16,197 bases of DNA from Gammaproteobacteria bacterium (GCA_004322325.1 SCTP01000165.1:1-16197), one strand, 5' to 3'; shown: positions 1 to 7,995, counted from the first letter of the stretch. Translations and numbers: made by a program. The notes: a model not told the origin generated them from the sequence alone.

Positions 1-1212
1 TGGTTCGAGCTAAGCGCTAAAAAAAACCATGCTGAAGCAAAAGCCTATTTAGCTGATTTTTATTATAAGGGCGAGATCGTCTCGAAGAATTTGGAGAAAA
101 CAGCTCAATTATTAAAAGAATCTGCTTTAGCAAATTGCCAACTTGCTGTTGATCGTCTCATCTCATTCGCTAATCAAGACATTGCGTTAGATAAAGAAGA
201 TCTTTATGCCTTACCTTACTTTCAAGCAGCCGCCGCTGGGCTATGCCAAAACCGTCAACAAGCGCAAGCCTGGTATGAACAAGCCATTGCTCATGGCCAT
301 CCAAAGAGTAAATGGTGTATAGAATTAGCCAAGCTTTATATTCAAGATTGGAAGGATCAATGGTTAAGCAATTCTTCTACTTCTAAGACACTTCCCTCTA
401 CCTATCCCTACATTCTTAATCTACTTCGACAAGCTCGAATGGCTAACCACTCGCAAGTATTCACTACTTATCAGGAAGTGATGGAGCTAGTGAGAATAGC
501 GGCTAACCATGATGACCAGCGTGCGATGTATGATTATGGTGCATTTTGTTGGGAATCTGCTGCCTACCTAGAAGGACTTTCATGGCTAATAAAAGCAGCA
601 AAAAATTGCCCTGAATTAATCAAGCCCGATGTCGATGCTGAAACTATTATTCATTTGGCTAAAGCAGATGTGGCTACCGCTACAATACTTTTGCCTTCTG
701 CTTACGGCAAATTAATTGGTTATAAAACACGCTATGAATTGATAAAGCAGTATAAAAACAATCCTGATTTCATCAAAGCTATCGTACGCATCCCTAAAAA
801 CGAAACTTACGGCCCTGGTCAGACGGTTTTAACTGATACAATGAGACAGAAAACGCATCGCTTCTTTTCGCCAGCAACGAAACTTCTTAAATTACCACAA
901 GTTTCTTCACAATTAGCGGAAGATGCTTTCCAGGATAAAAAAGAGATTATTCTCAATTGGTTTACCGCGACGATTAAACGACTTCATCTTAAAGAAGAAT
1001 CGGGTAAGAAAATTCAAGCTCTTGAAGAAGCACAGACACATCTTATTCAGCACGTCAACACATTGGAAGAGTTGCAAGAATTTATAGATAATCTGTTAAA
1101 AATGAAAAGTACCACGGAAAAGCAATTGCTAAAATTACAAGCATTTGTTTATAACAAAACACCTAAATTTATTTTCGAGGGTCAAGAAATAAAATTAAAA
1201 CCATCACTTTGA
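1..1212 (+). CDS. Sel1/TPR-like repeat protein, 5' end outside window
   Basis: The frame is open from the first base to a TGA at 1210-1212, giving 403 visible residues. The start lies upstream of the window; the TTG at 91 is an internal Leu codon. Alpha-helical Sel1-like repeats are visible in the N-terminal half: AEAKAYLADFYYKG at residues 11-24, and WYEQAIAHGH followed by IELAKLY at about 91-113. A looser repeat-like region reaches about residue 240. The C-terminal part, residues about 315-375, is rich in Glu, Lys, Leu and Gln and likely forms a coiled coil. No signal peptide can be judged because the N-terminus is missing. Sel1 proteins are protein-protein scaffolds, and in Legionella and Coxiella several act in host interaction. 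A role of that kind here is only inference. The last 31 bp overlap the convergent amidase gene. Confidence 0.72.
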   Translation, partial: WFELSAKKNHAEAKAYLADFYYKGEIVSKNLEKTAQLLKESALANCQLAVDRLISFANQDIALDKEDLYALPYFQAAAAGLCQNRQQAQAWYEQAIAHGHPKSKWCIELAKLYIQDWKDQWLSNSSTSKTLPSTYPYILNLLRQARMANHSQVFTTYQEVMELVRIAANHDDQRAMYDYGAFCWESAAYLEGLSWLIKAAKNCPELIKPDVDAETIIHLAKADVATATILLPSAYGKLIGYKTRYELIKQYKNNPDFIKAIVRIPKNETYGPGQTVLTDTMRQKTHRFFSPATKLLKLPQVSSQLAEDAFQDKKEIILNWFTATIKRLHLKEESGKKIQALEEAQTHLIQHVNTLEELQEFIDNLLKMKSTTEKQLLKLQAFVYNKTPKFIFEGQEIKLKPSL

Positions 1213-2060
1213 TCGTATTGAGGTCGCCGCCATGATAACAATTGATGACGCCATACATAGCGATTGATACCATTCCATAAGGCATTGGTGAGTTTGATTT
1301 GATAGACAGGGTTTGATAACCGCTTTTCTTCACGAGGGTTAGAAATAAATCCGGTTTCAACTAAAATAGAGGGAATATCCGGTGATTTTAATACCACAAA
1401 CGGTGCTTGCTCGACTTTTTTATAATGCAACACGGTAATCACATCCAATGCCTCTAACACGTGGGTCCCCGCACGAATACTGGCTTGAATGCTGGCTGTT
1501 TGAGCTAAATCAATTAATACAGAACGTAGCATAGCGCTTTGATCGGGCAATGAATCAAACGCAAGGGCGCCTAATTCTGAATAGTTTTCACGTTGTGATA
1601 ACCAACGTGCTGCTTCACTCGTCGCCCCGCGCTGCGATAAAGCATAAACAGATGCACCGACTGCCTGATCATCAAAATAAGCATCCGCATGAATGGCAAT
1701 GAATAAATCAGCATGATATTGACGCGCGATACGTAAACGCTGACGCAGCGAGATAAAATAATCGCCCTTGCGGGTGAGAATGGCACGCATGCGCGGGGTT
1801 TGATTGATTTTCTTGGCCAGTTGTTTTGCGATTGCTAAGACAACGTCTTTCTCTTTCGCCCCGTTGATACCCCGCGCTCCTGAATCTTTACCTCCATGAC
1901 CCGGGTCGATGACGACGGTGAAAGGAGCAGAAAAGCGCTTTTTTGTTGTCATCATCTCATCGAGAGATTGTAAGAGTACATCATGATTAAAGATAGGCAG
2001 CGCGGCAAAAGCCCTGTTGAACAGAAAAAGCAAAAACAACGTTACAACAATACGTTGCAT
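1182..2060 (-). CDS. N-acetylmuramoyl-L-alanine amidase (Amidase_3), secreted
   Basis: A 292-aa zinc amidase that cleaves the bond between MurNAc and the stem peptide of peptidoglycan in the periplasm, normally for daughter-cell separation. A signal peptide is evident (VVTLFLLFLFNRAFA, cleavage near residue 19-20). The Amidase_3 domain starts at about residue 47. The predicted zinc ligands are His55 (PGHGG), Glu70 and His124 (IAIHAD); the catalytic Glu is Glu235 in ILVETGF. An inserted helical stretch at about 146-195 corresponds to the autoinhibitory region of the AmiA/B/C group. There is no N-terminal AMIN domain, so the size resembles AmiA rather than AmiB/C. Its ATG follows the hicB stop after one base (TGA-t-ATG) with no good Shine-Dalgarno, suggesting translational coupling. 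In relatives this gene usually follows tsaE directly. Its 3' end overlaps the Sel1 gene by 31 bp. Confidence 0.93.
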   Translation of the reverse strand: MQRIVVTLFLLFLFNRAFAALPIFNHDVLLQSLDEMMTTKKRFSAPFTVVIDPGHGGKDSGARGINGAKEKDVVLAIAKQLAKKINQTPRMRAILTRKGDYFISLRQRLRIARQYHADLFIAIHADAYFDDQAVGASVYALSQRGATSEAARWLSQRENYSELGALAFDSLPDQSAMLRSVLIDLAQTASIQASIRAGTHVLEALDVITVLHYKKVEQAPFVVLKSPDIPSILVETGFISNPREEKRLSNPVYQIKLTNALWNGINRYVWRHQLLSWRRPQYDQSDGFNFIS

Positions 2061-2061
2061 A

Positions 2062-2499
2062 TCATTTCATATCCGTGGAAACAGGCTCTAATGAAATCAC
2101 AAGTTTCTGACCTATTGCAGCGGCCGCTCGCTCAAGTTGCCGTAAGTTTGGCCAATGATGCGGATTCTCTAATCGAGCAATGGCTGGCCACGAAGTATTA
2201 AGTGCACGGGCAATTTCTGCTGTTGTATGTTCCCCTTTAGCCCAACGCATTAACAAAGCTGCCTGTGCTCTTGCCGAGGGTGCGATTTGTTTGGCATTCT
2301 TACGACGAGAAGGCATGGGTATCTCCACCCCCTCATCCATTCTACCTTCTAACGTTAACGTTAAAACTTCAGAAGCATTAAAAAACGCTTCTTCTAGTGT
2401 CTCGCCCTCCGTAATAGCCTCAGATAAGTCAGGAAAGCTAACCGTATAGCGCTTTTCTGCTCGGTCATATTCAAAAATAGCAGGATATAATACATTCAT
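2062..2499 (-). CDS. hicB: HicB family antitoxin with C-terminal HTH
   Basis: A 145-aa antitoxin of a type II HicAB pair. Residues 1-55 match the HicB partial RNase-H-like fold (YPAIFE, then the FPDL and EGETLEEA signatures). Residues about 78-135 form a helix-turn-helix region with the segment HTTAEIARALNTS, which probably binds the operon operator. HicB neutralises HicA and autoregulates the operon. The start codon overlaps the hicA stop by 4 nt (ATGA), the usual toxin-first hicA-hicB order. The stop lies one base from the amidase start. The internal tandem AACGTT motif near 2352-2363 simply encodes Leu-Thr-Leu and is part of the protein. Confidence 0.9.
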   Translation of the reverse strand: MNVLYPAIFEYDRAEKRYTVSFPDLSEAITEGETLEEAFFNASEVLTLTLEGRMDEGVEIPMPSRRKNAKQIAPSARAQAALLMRWAKGEHTTAEIARALNTSWPAIARLENPHHWPNLRQLERAAAAIGQKLVISLEPVSTDMK

Positions 2500-2681
2500 T
2501 TTAATTTAACCCCCGTTTGTTTCTCTATTGCTGCTAACAAACCCTTACCCACATCACGCTTACCATGGACGGGGACTGTTGTCCTCATACTACCTTTCCC
2601 CATTCGATGATGACTACCTCCTACCCTCAACACCTTCCAGCCATGATGCTCTAATATTTTTATGATTTCTTTTCCTGTCAT
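2496..2681 (-). CDS. hicA: HicA family mRNA interferase toxin
   Basis: A 61-aa protein with the HicA/YcfA double-stranded-RNA-binding-like fold: SGKEI-type N-terminus (MTGKEIIKILEHHGW), the active-site GSHH motif at residues 22-25, then TVPVHGKRDVGKGLL and a short C-terminal helix. HicA toxins cleave mRNA and tmRNA, and the His in the GSHH motif is the catalytic residue. Length is normal for the family and the motif is intact, so the toxin looks functional. It is the first gene of a two-gene operon with hicB, with a 4-nt overlap. An AAGAAG purine tract precedes the ATG, but it would lie upstream of the transcription start if the extended -10 at 2691-2699 is used. Confidence 0.92.
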   Translation of the reverse strand: MTGKEIIKILEHHGWKVLRVGGSHHRMGKGSMRTTVPVHGKRDVGKGLLAAIEKQTGVKLK

Positions 2682-2690
2682 ACTCTTCTT

Positions 2691-2721
2691 ATTATATCAC
2701 AAAAGATATACCTAATTAGGT
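2691..2721 (-). promoter_or_regulatory. hicAB promoter and palindromic operator
   Basis: On the minus strand there is an extended -10 element, TGATATAAT (2691-2699), 9 nt before the hicA ATG. No good -35 hexamer sits 16-18 bp upstream. Instead that region is occupied by a perfect 12-bp palindrome, ACCTAATTAGGT (2710-2721). HicB antitoxins with an HTH usually repress their own promoter through short palindromes, so this is the likely operator. The promoter and palindrome are seen in the sequence; binding by this HicB is inferred. Confidence 0.55.
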
Positions 2722-2733
2722 TACTATTTTCCC

Positions 2734-3189
2734 TTATAAAAGGGACCCTAAAATCGCTCTCCCTCGCTCTGACGCTGCCTCTATCCGCATTTTTCTTCCT
2801 GTCTCCATCACCTCAATATAACAATCCAAATCCGCCACCGGCAACAAAGGCATCCCCTTCTCCGCCCATTCGATCAGGCAAATCGAGGACGGGAAAAAAT
2901 ATTCGTGTATGCCAATATGCTCTAATTCTTGCGCATCACGTAAACGATAAAAATCAAAATGAAAGATAGGTCGCCCCGCTATGTCATAAGGCTCAACTAA
3001 AGTATACGTCGGACTTTTGACTTTATGCTGAAACCCTAATCCGCGTAAAAATCCGCGTGTAAACGTCGTTTTACCGGCTCCTAAAGGCCCATGTAAAAAT
3101 AAAATCGCGCCATCTGGAATAGCTTTCGCGATTTGCGCTGCAAATTGGAGCACCTCTTCTTCTGTAGCAAGATATTTTATCAGTGACAT
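2734..3189 (-). CDS. tsaE: tRNA threonylcarbamoyladenosine biosynthesis ATPase TsaE
   Basis: A 151-aa ATPase that works with TsaB and TsaD to make t6A at position 37 of ANN-decoding tRNAs. Visible motifs are Walker A GPLGAGKTT (residues 34-42), the SPTYTLVEPY switch segment (59-68), HFDFYRL (77-83) and EWAEKG (107-112). The ATG at 3189 is preferred because homologues start just before this conserved region; the frame could be extended upstream by 39 residues, but those lie inside the preceding gene. It starts 2 nt after the nnr stop, so the two are cotranscribed and probably coupled. tsaD, its partner, lies elsewhere in this window at 12815-13828. The stop codon lies in a small 6-bp stem (2730-2745) with no T-tract. 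Confidence 0.95.
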   Translation of the reverse strand: MSLIKYLATEEEVLQFAAQIAKAIPDGAILFLHGPLGAGKTTFTRGFLRGLGFQHKVKSPTYTLVEPYDIAGRPIFHFDFYRLRDAQELEHIGIHEYFFPSSICLIEWAEKGMPLLPVADLDCYIEVMETGRKMRIEAASERGRAILGSLL

Positions 3190-3191
3190 GA

Positions 3192-4685
3192 TTAAGTTTG
3201 ACTCGTGTAATTTGCTAAGCGGCGTAAGTAAGGCATTAAGTCCATCGCTATCATCCCACGTTCTCCGTCTTTGGCGGCTAAATCGCCTGCCATCGCGTGC
3301 ATACATACGCCGAGTTTGGCTGCGTCACCCAGCGGAATACCTTGGGCAATTAAACCACCTATCACACCGCTTAATACATCACCCATGCCAGCAGAAGCCA
3401 TACCCGGGTTGCCTTTATCGCATAAGGCAGGTGGGGTATGGGATGATAAAATAAGACTGCCCGCCCCTTTTAGAACGACTACCCCACCGTAACGTTGATG
3501 AATAGCTTTGATTACCGCCAGACGATCTTGTTGAATCGTGGGGGAGGATTCATTTAATAATCGACCTGCTTCCCCAGGGTGAGGCGTTAATACCCAATTC
3601 TCTTTCAACTGCGGCTGCTTCGCTAATAAATTTAATCCGTCCGCATCAACCACCAATGGTAATTCTTGTTTACACGCATGCGCCCATAAAGCAGATGACC
3701 ATTCCGTTTGACCTAATCCAGGACCAACGACAATTACATTCGCTCGCGCAATCAGCGGCGCCAGTTCATCCGGTGTGTTGACACCATAACACATCAATTC
3801 AGGCCGATCGATATTCAGCACCGCCGCATGGCCAGGATGCGTGGCGATGCTGACTAAACCCGCTCCCACACGCAAAGCTGCTTCGGCTGCCATGCGAGCT
3901 GCGCCAGAAAAACCTAGCAAGCCGCCAATGATTAAGACATGACCCGATAAGCCTTTATGCCAATCACGTGTGCGAGGATGAAGATAATCAGCATACGAGC
4001 TGAGGGTAACTTTTTCTGCGACAGGTTCGACATACGAAAATAATTCGGCAGGCAATTGTAAATCATGACACACTAATTCACCGGTATAAGCAATGCCATT
4101 GCCCGTCAGCAATCCTAATTTCAACCCAATAAATGTGATCGTGGCCGCCGCATGCGGCGCTGCACCTAATACTTGTCCTGTATCAGCATGAATGCCAGAA
4201 GGAATATCGATGGCAAAAATAGGAGCACGTGTACGTTGCATTTTTTTGATGGCAGCGACCACTTCATCGCGCAGGTTATCTTGCAAGCCTGTGCCACAAA
4301 TGGCGTCGACAATAATGTCTGGATGCTCTAAGTTCATTTTTTCTTGGAAAGGACTCATGGGAATCTGGGCGTTACAACACGCATCAAAGGCTTCTTTTGC
4401 AGCCTCTTTCAACTTTTCCGGATCGCCTACCTGGCAAATCATCACCTTCAAACCACGTTCATGCGCATGATGCGCCAAGACATAGCCATCACCCCCATTG
4501 TTACCACTGCCACAAAACACCACGATGCTATGAGCATTCGGCCAACGACGTGATAAAAAATCAAAGGCCGCTTTGCCGGCACGTTGCATCATCACTTGCT
4601 CGGTGATACCGAAGCGCTCTTGCGCCAGCCGCTCTAATTCGCGGATTTGTTGGGTTTGGTAGATGGCGGTTTTGATGGACTGCAT
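3192..4685 (-). CDS. nnr: bifunctional NAD(P)H-hydrate epimerase / ADP-dependent NAD(P)H-hydrate dehydratase
   Basis: A 497-aa two-domain repair enzyme that restores damaged NADHX and NADPHX. The N-terminal YjeF_N epimerase domain (about 1-215) has GSGNNGGDGYVLA (59-71), DAICGTGL (127-134) and IDIPSG (159-164). The C-terminal ribokinase-like dehydratase domain (about 230-495) has RPELMCYG (294-301), VVGPGLG (319-325), VDADGLN (346-352), TPHPGEAGRL (367-376) and the ATP/anion-binding NPGMASAGMGDVLSG (426-440). Domain order and length match E. coli Nnr. The start at 4685 is chosen because a GGGAG Shine-Dalgarno lies 5 nt upstream and the family N-terminus begins here. The frame can be extended to 4772, but that part would sit inside terC. 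The chosen start still overlaps terC by 52 bp. Confidence 0.95.
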   Translation of the reverse strand: MQSIKTAIYQTQQIRELERLAQERFGITEQVMMQRAGKAAFDFLSRRWPNAHSIVVFCGSGNNGGDGYVLAHHAHERGLKVMICQVGDPEKLKEAAKEAFDACCNAQIPMSPFQEKMNLEHPDIIVDAICGTGLQDNLRDEVVAAIKKMQRTRAPIFAIDIPSGIHADTGQVLGAAPHAAATITFIGLKLGLLTGNGIAYTGELVCHDLQLPAELFSYVEPVAEKVTLSSYADYLHPRTRDWHKGLSGHVLIIGGLLGFSGAARMAAEAALRVGAGLVSIATHPGHAAVLNIDRPELMCYGVNTPDELAPLIARANVIVVGPGLGQTEWSSALWAHACKQELPLVVDADGLNLLAKQPQLKENWVLTPHPGEAGRLLNESSPTIQQDRLAVIKAIHQRYGGVVVLKGAGSLILSSHTPPALCDKGNPGMASAGMGDVLSGVIGGLIAQGIPLGDAAKLGVCMHAMAGDLAAKDGERGMIAMDLMPYLRRLANYTSQT

Positions 4686-5599
4686 GCAAGCTCCCGCATA
4701 CTCAAGTAGGTGAATAACAGTAAAATACCGATAATCACACTTAATGATACTAACACCGAAACATGGACCCAAGGCTCAATCAGCATTTTGCTGCCAACAA
4801 AAATCAGAATCAAGGCAATACCATATTTGAGTAAATGGAAACGGGTTACCATCCCTGCCAAGAGGAAGTAGAGTGCTCGTAGACCTAAGATAGCGAAAAT
4901 ATTGGAACTCCAGACAATGAAAGGATCCATCGTGACAGCAAAAATAGCCGGGATACTATCAAAAGCAAACACGATATCGCTGATTTCAATAAAAACTAAC
5001 GCAAGAAATAAGCCTGTGGCATAAAGTTTAGCGTCTTTGCGAATAAAGAAATGATTGCCATGGATTTCATGGGTGATGCGCATGAATCGTTTCATGAAGT
5101 GAATAAGAGAGGTTTCCGTTAAATCTTTTTCTTTTTCATGCATTAACCCCATCTTGAGACCCGTTAAGACGAGAAAAGCCCCCATCAGATATAACATCCA
5201 ATGGAAATGCGTGACGAGCCAAGTACCGCCTAAAATTAAGAGTAAACGCAGGATAATAGCACTCCATATCCCAATCGAAAAAATGCGCTGCTGATAGGCA
5301 GCTGGGATACGAAATTGATGAAATATCATATAAAACGCAAATAAGTTATCAATCGATAAGGATTTTTCGATTAAATAACCCGCAAAAAATTCTAATGCTT
5401 TTTGCGGATTGAAAAACCAAATGAGTACATTAAAAATAAGCGCTGTACCAATCCATATCAGCGTCCAGCAAAGAGCGGTGCGCATAGAAGGCGCGTCTGT
5501 ACGAGAGGAACGATGGAGTACAAATGTATCCAGACTGAGCGCGATGATCAGGAAAAGGGAGAAACCTATCCATACCCCTATGTTTGTTACGTCATGCAT
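4634..5599 (-). CDS. TerC family integral membrane protein (Alx-like)
   Basis: A 321-aa inner-membrane protein with about eight or nine hydrophobic segments. The TerC signatures are intact: ALSLDTFVLHR (20-30), KSLSIDNLFAFYMIF (79-93) and FIEISDIVFAFDSIPAIFAVT (203-223), with acidic residues inside membrane helices. A charged cytoplasmic loop, HEKEKDLTETS, sits at about 154-164, and the C-terminal tail is basic and proline-rich. Alx/TerC proteins are linked to manganese export, and more distant members to tellurite resistance; the substrate here is not determined. The gene lies 11 nt downstream of the transporter pair, so there is no room for the manganese or pH-responsive leader found upstream of E. 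coli alx. Its end overlaps the nnr start by 52 bp. Confidence 0.92.
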   Translation of the reverse strand: MHDVTNIGVWIGFSLFLIIALSLDTFVLHRSSRTDAPSMRTALCWTLIWIGTALIFNVLIWFFNPQKALEFFAGYLIEKSLSIDNLFAFYMIFHQFRIPAAYQQRIFSIGIWSAIILRLLLILGGTWLVTHFHWMLYLMGAFLVLTGLKMGLMHEKEKDLTETSLIHFMKRFMRITHEIHGNHFFIRKDAKLYATGLFLALVFIEISDIVFAFDSIPAIFAVTMDPFIVWSSNIFAILGLRALYFLLAGMVTRFHLLKYGIALILIFVGSKMLIEPWVHVSVLVSLSVIIGILLLFTYLSMRELACSPSKPPSTKPNKSAN

Positions 5600-5610
5600 G
5601 GCGTTAATTC

Positions 5611-6813
5611 TTATATGACACTATCAATACCAAAACTTACCATGAGTGCGCCAAATAGCAAGAGGAGTGCCAACAAAAATTTGCCGCCAGGAACGCGGTA
5701 ACTCTGTTTGGCAATCTTGCGATGATATCGTCCGCTCCACACCATGAGCGGTGGCATGAGGACCATGAGGATAAAGCAGGCCAGGCCAGCATAACTGAGG
5801 GCACGGATGAAAGCATCGGGGTAAAATACGACAACCCCGACGGGGGGTAAAAAAGTGGCGGCATAAACAATCAGGCTACCTTTACCTTGCTTGTGAATGC
5901 GAAAACCGTCGGATAAAAAGTCGGATAAGCATAAAGAGACGCTTAAGAAAGAAGTCGCCACACAAATAGAGGTGAAAAATTTCACTAACACTGAGACCGT
6001 CTTATTTTGCATGTGGGAACTCACAGCAGAGACGAGGTCACTGTTGGAAGTGGAGGAATGTAACATGCTTTTTAAGCCTAACGTTCCATCTAATGGCAGC
6101 ACACCCATAATCACCATGTCCCATGCAATATAGCAAATCAAGGGGATGAAAGTGCCGATAAAGATGGCTTTGCGTAAGGAAGAGACATCATTATTAAAAT
6201 AAGTTCGCAAGCTGGGAATAATCAACAAACAAGCAAACGCGACAATGGTCACGCTTAAGCTTGTCATGGAGGTGATATTTTTGACTTCGCCAGCCGCAAG
6301 GTTCGTTTCTGAAACAAAAGGGGTGATGAGAACGACTAAGAGTACCAACGCGCCAAGTTTTCCTATCATCAACCCGCGGTTAACGTAATCCACCGAGCGA
6401 ATGCCACAATAAACGATTAATCCAAAGAGCACGGTAAATAAAACCGCCGCGGCGGGTGGAGAAATCGTCACTCCGCGCAGGGAAAGCAGGTAATGTAATA
6501 AATCCCCTCCACCGGCGATATAGGCTGATACCACGGAATAAAGGAGAAGTAAGTAAGTCATCCACGCGATGGCCTGACCTGGCTTACCAAGGGTCGCACC
6601 CGCCATTGAAATGAGGTTGGTATTAGGTGGCAGCCATAAATTAACTTCGAGAAAGAGAAAAGCACATGCTGTCATGACCACCCAACAACTCACGAGTAAG
6701 GCGAGAGAGCCCCAAAAACCAATTTGAGCTGTCGCAATCGGCAATGCCAGCATGCCCGCACCAATCGTGGTGCCAACAATCAATAAAATGCCACCTAATA
6801 GCTTAGAGTTCAT
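5611..6813 (-). CDS. aromatic amino acid transporter, HAAAP family (TyrP/Mtr-like), second copy
   Basis: A 400-aa inner-membrane permease with about 11 predicted helices. Family features include GTTIGAGMLALPIA (14-27) in the unwound first helix, the ECVNLWLP-like segment at FLEVNLWLPPNTNLISMA, and RSVDYVNRGLM near the middle. HAAAP permeases import tyrosine, tryptophan or phenylalanine by proton symport. The exact substrate cannot be read from sequence. It overlaps the upstream paralogue by 4 nt (ATGA), so the two are co-translated. The two proteins appear roughly half identical by eye along their whole length. The clearest gap is a longer loop in this copy at GTLGLKSMLHSS (about residues 244-255). 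Legionella and Coxiella carry several such permeases, in keeping with reliance on host amino acids. Confidence 0.92.
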   Translation of the reverse strand: MNSKLLGGILLIVGTTIGAGMLALPIATAQIGFWGSLALLVSCWVVMTACAFLFLEVNLWLPPNTNLISMAGATLGKPGQAIAWMTYLLLLYSVVSAYIAGGGDLLHYLLSLRGVTISPPAAAVLFTVLFGLIVYCGIRSVDYVNRGLMIGKLGALVLLVVLITPFVSETNLAAGEVKNITSMTSLSVTIVAFACLLIIPSLRTYFNNDVSSLRKAIFIGTFIPLICYIAWDMVIMGVLPLDGTLGLKSMLHSSTSNSDLVSAVSSHMQNKTVSVLVKFFTSICVATSFLSVSLCLSDFLSDGFRIHKQGKGSLIVYAATFLPPVGVVVFYPDAFIRALSYAGLACFILMVLMPPLMVWSGRYHRKIAKQSYRVPGGKFLLALLLLFGALMVSFGIDSVI

Positions 6814-7970
6814 TTTAGCCCTAACACGATCATCAAAACGGAGAATAATACCATAAAAGCTAATAGCGCCTTACCACCAGCGACTTGGTAACCGTTGGCG
6901 ATCTTTTTATGGTAGCGACCTTTCCATGCCATCCAGGCGGGTAATAAGATCAATAAAATGATGGAGTAAACACCACCATACGCAAGGGCTTGCACAAACA
7001 TATTCGGGAAAAATAATACAATCCCCAAGGGTGGCAGGAAGGTGAGAAGATGAATAAACAAGCTGCTCACGCCTTTTTTCTCCACTTGCAAGCCATCCGC
7101 CCAGAAATCCGCTAAGCATAAGGCAACGCCTAGGAAAGAAGTGATGACACAAATGGAGGTAAATAGCTTCAAGAAGAATGTCACCGAATTTTTAGCCACA
7201 GCACCGCTTAAGCTATTCACTAAATCGCTGGTGGAACTATCCGGCTGCAACGAGATAATACCCATGATCACCGCATCCCAAGCGATGTAGCATACCAAGG
7301 GAATCAAGCCGCCAATGATGATCGCTGTACGCAGCTTTCTAACATTGCCGCCAAAGTAAATGCGCAGACTGGGCACGATGGTGGCATAGCCAAAGGAACA
7401 AATGGTGACGGTGATAGCGGTGATTGAGGTTAATTCGTTCATGTTACCCATGCTTAATTTATCGAGAGAAATAAACGGCATGAGCAAGGCGACCAGTAGT
7501 ACATATCCACCCAATTTAACAAACATTAAACCCCGATTAACATAATCCACCGAACGAATGCCAAAATAAACGACTGTGCCAAATAAAATGGTAAACAGAA
7601 AAGAAGCTTCCCATGGTTTAAGCGTGATGCCGCTCGCCACCAATAAGTTATGCAATAAATCGCTGCCACCGGCGATATAAGCACAGAGCAATGAATAAAG
7701 TAATAACAAGAAAGTCACCCAGGCGATGAGCTGACCAATTGGACCAATGGTGACTTTGGCCATGGAAATCAGATTGCTGCTTTGCGGTAGCCAGAGATTC
7801 ACTTCTAATAATAAAAGTGCGCCGGCTGTCATGACAAACCAGCAAGCAAATAATAAAAGTAATGAACCTGTAAAACCCAGTTGCGCGGTGGCAATGGGTA
7901 AGCCGAGCATGCCAGCACCAATTGACGTGCCAACGATGAGTAGAATACTGCCTAATAATTTGAAATCCAT
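6810..7970 (-). CDS. aromatic amino acid transporter, HAAAP family (TyrP/Mtr-like), first copy
   Basis: A 386-aa permease, the promoter-proximal member of the tandem pair. It shows GTSIGAGMLGLPIA (14-27), LLEVNLWLPQSSNLISMA and RSVDYVNRGLM, with about 11 hydrophobic helices and a lysine-rich cytoplasmic segment (KGRYHKKIA) near the C-terminus. The start at 7970 has a clear Shine-Dalgarno, GGAG, 7 nt upstream. It opens a minus-strand run that continues through terC, nnr and tsaE. The 5' leader (7971-8191) holds an aromatic-rich short ORF and several complementary segments that could regulate it. No classical TyrR box (TGTAAA-N6-TTTACA) was found. Divergence from its neighbour shows the duplication is old. 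Confidence 0.93.
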   Translation of the reverse strand: MDFKLLGSILLIVGTSIGAGMLGLPIATAQLGFTGSLLLLFACWFVMTAGALLLLEVNLWLPQSSNLISMAKVTIGPIGQLIAWVTFLLLLYSLLCAYIAGGSDLLHNLLVASGITLKPWEASFLFTILFGTVVYFGIRSVDYVNRGLMFVKLGGYVLLVALLMPFISLDKLSMGNMNELTSITAITVTICSFGYATIVPSLRIYFGGNVRKLRTAIIIGGLIPLVCYIAWDAVIMGIISLQPDSSTSDLVNSLSGAVAKNSVTFFLKLFTSICVITSFLGVALCLADFWADGLQVEKKGVSSLFIHLLTFLPPLGIVLFFPNMFVQALAYGGVYSIILLILLPAWMAWKGRYHKKIANGYQVAGGKALLAFMVLFSVLMIVLGLK

Positions 7971-7995
7971 CTTAATCTCCAGTGAAGTTTGATTG

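Noticed and set aside
2352..2363. Tandem AACGTT repeat as a regulatory site
   Set aside because: It lies in the well-conserved part of hicB and encodes a Leu-Thr-Leu stretch; nothing suggests a separate role.
2730..2745. TCCCTT/AAGGGA stem at the tsaE stop as a terminator
   Set aside because: The stem is only 6 bp and is followed by AAAATAG on the minus strand, not by T residues.
5600..5610. Manganese/pH-responsive riboswitch upstream of terC
   Set aside because: Only 11 nt separate terC from the preceding permease gene, so there is no room for such an RNA.
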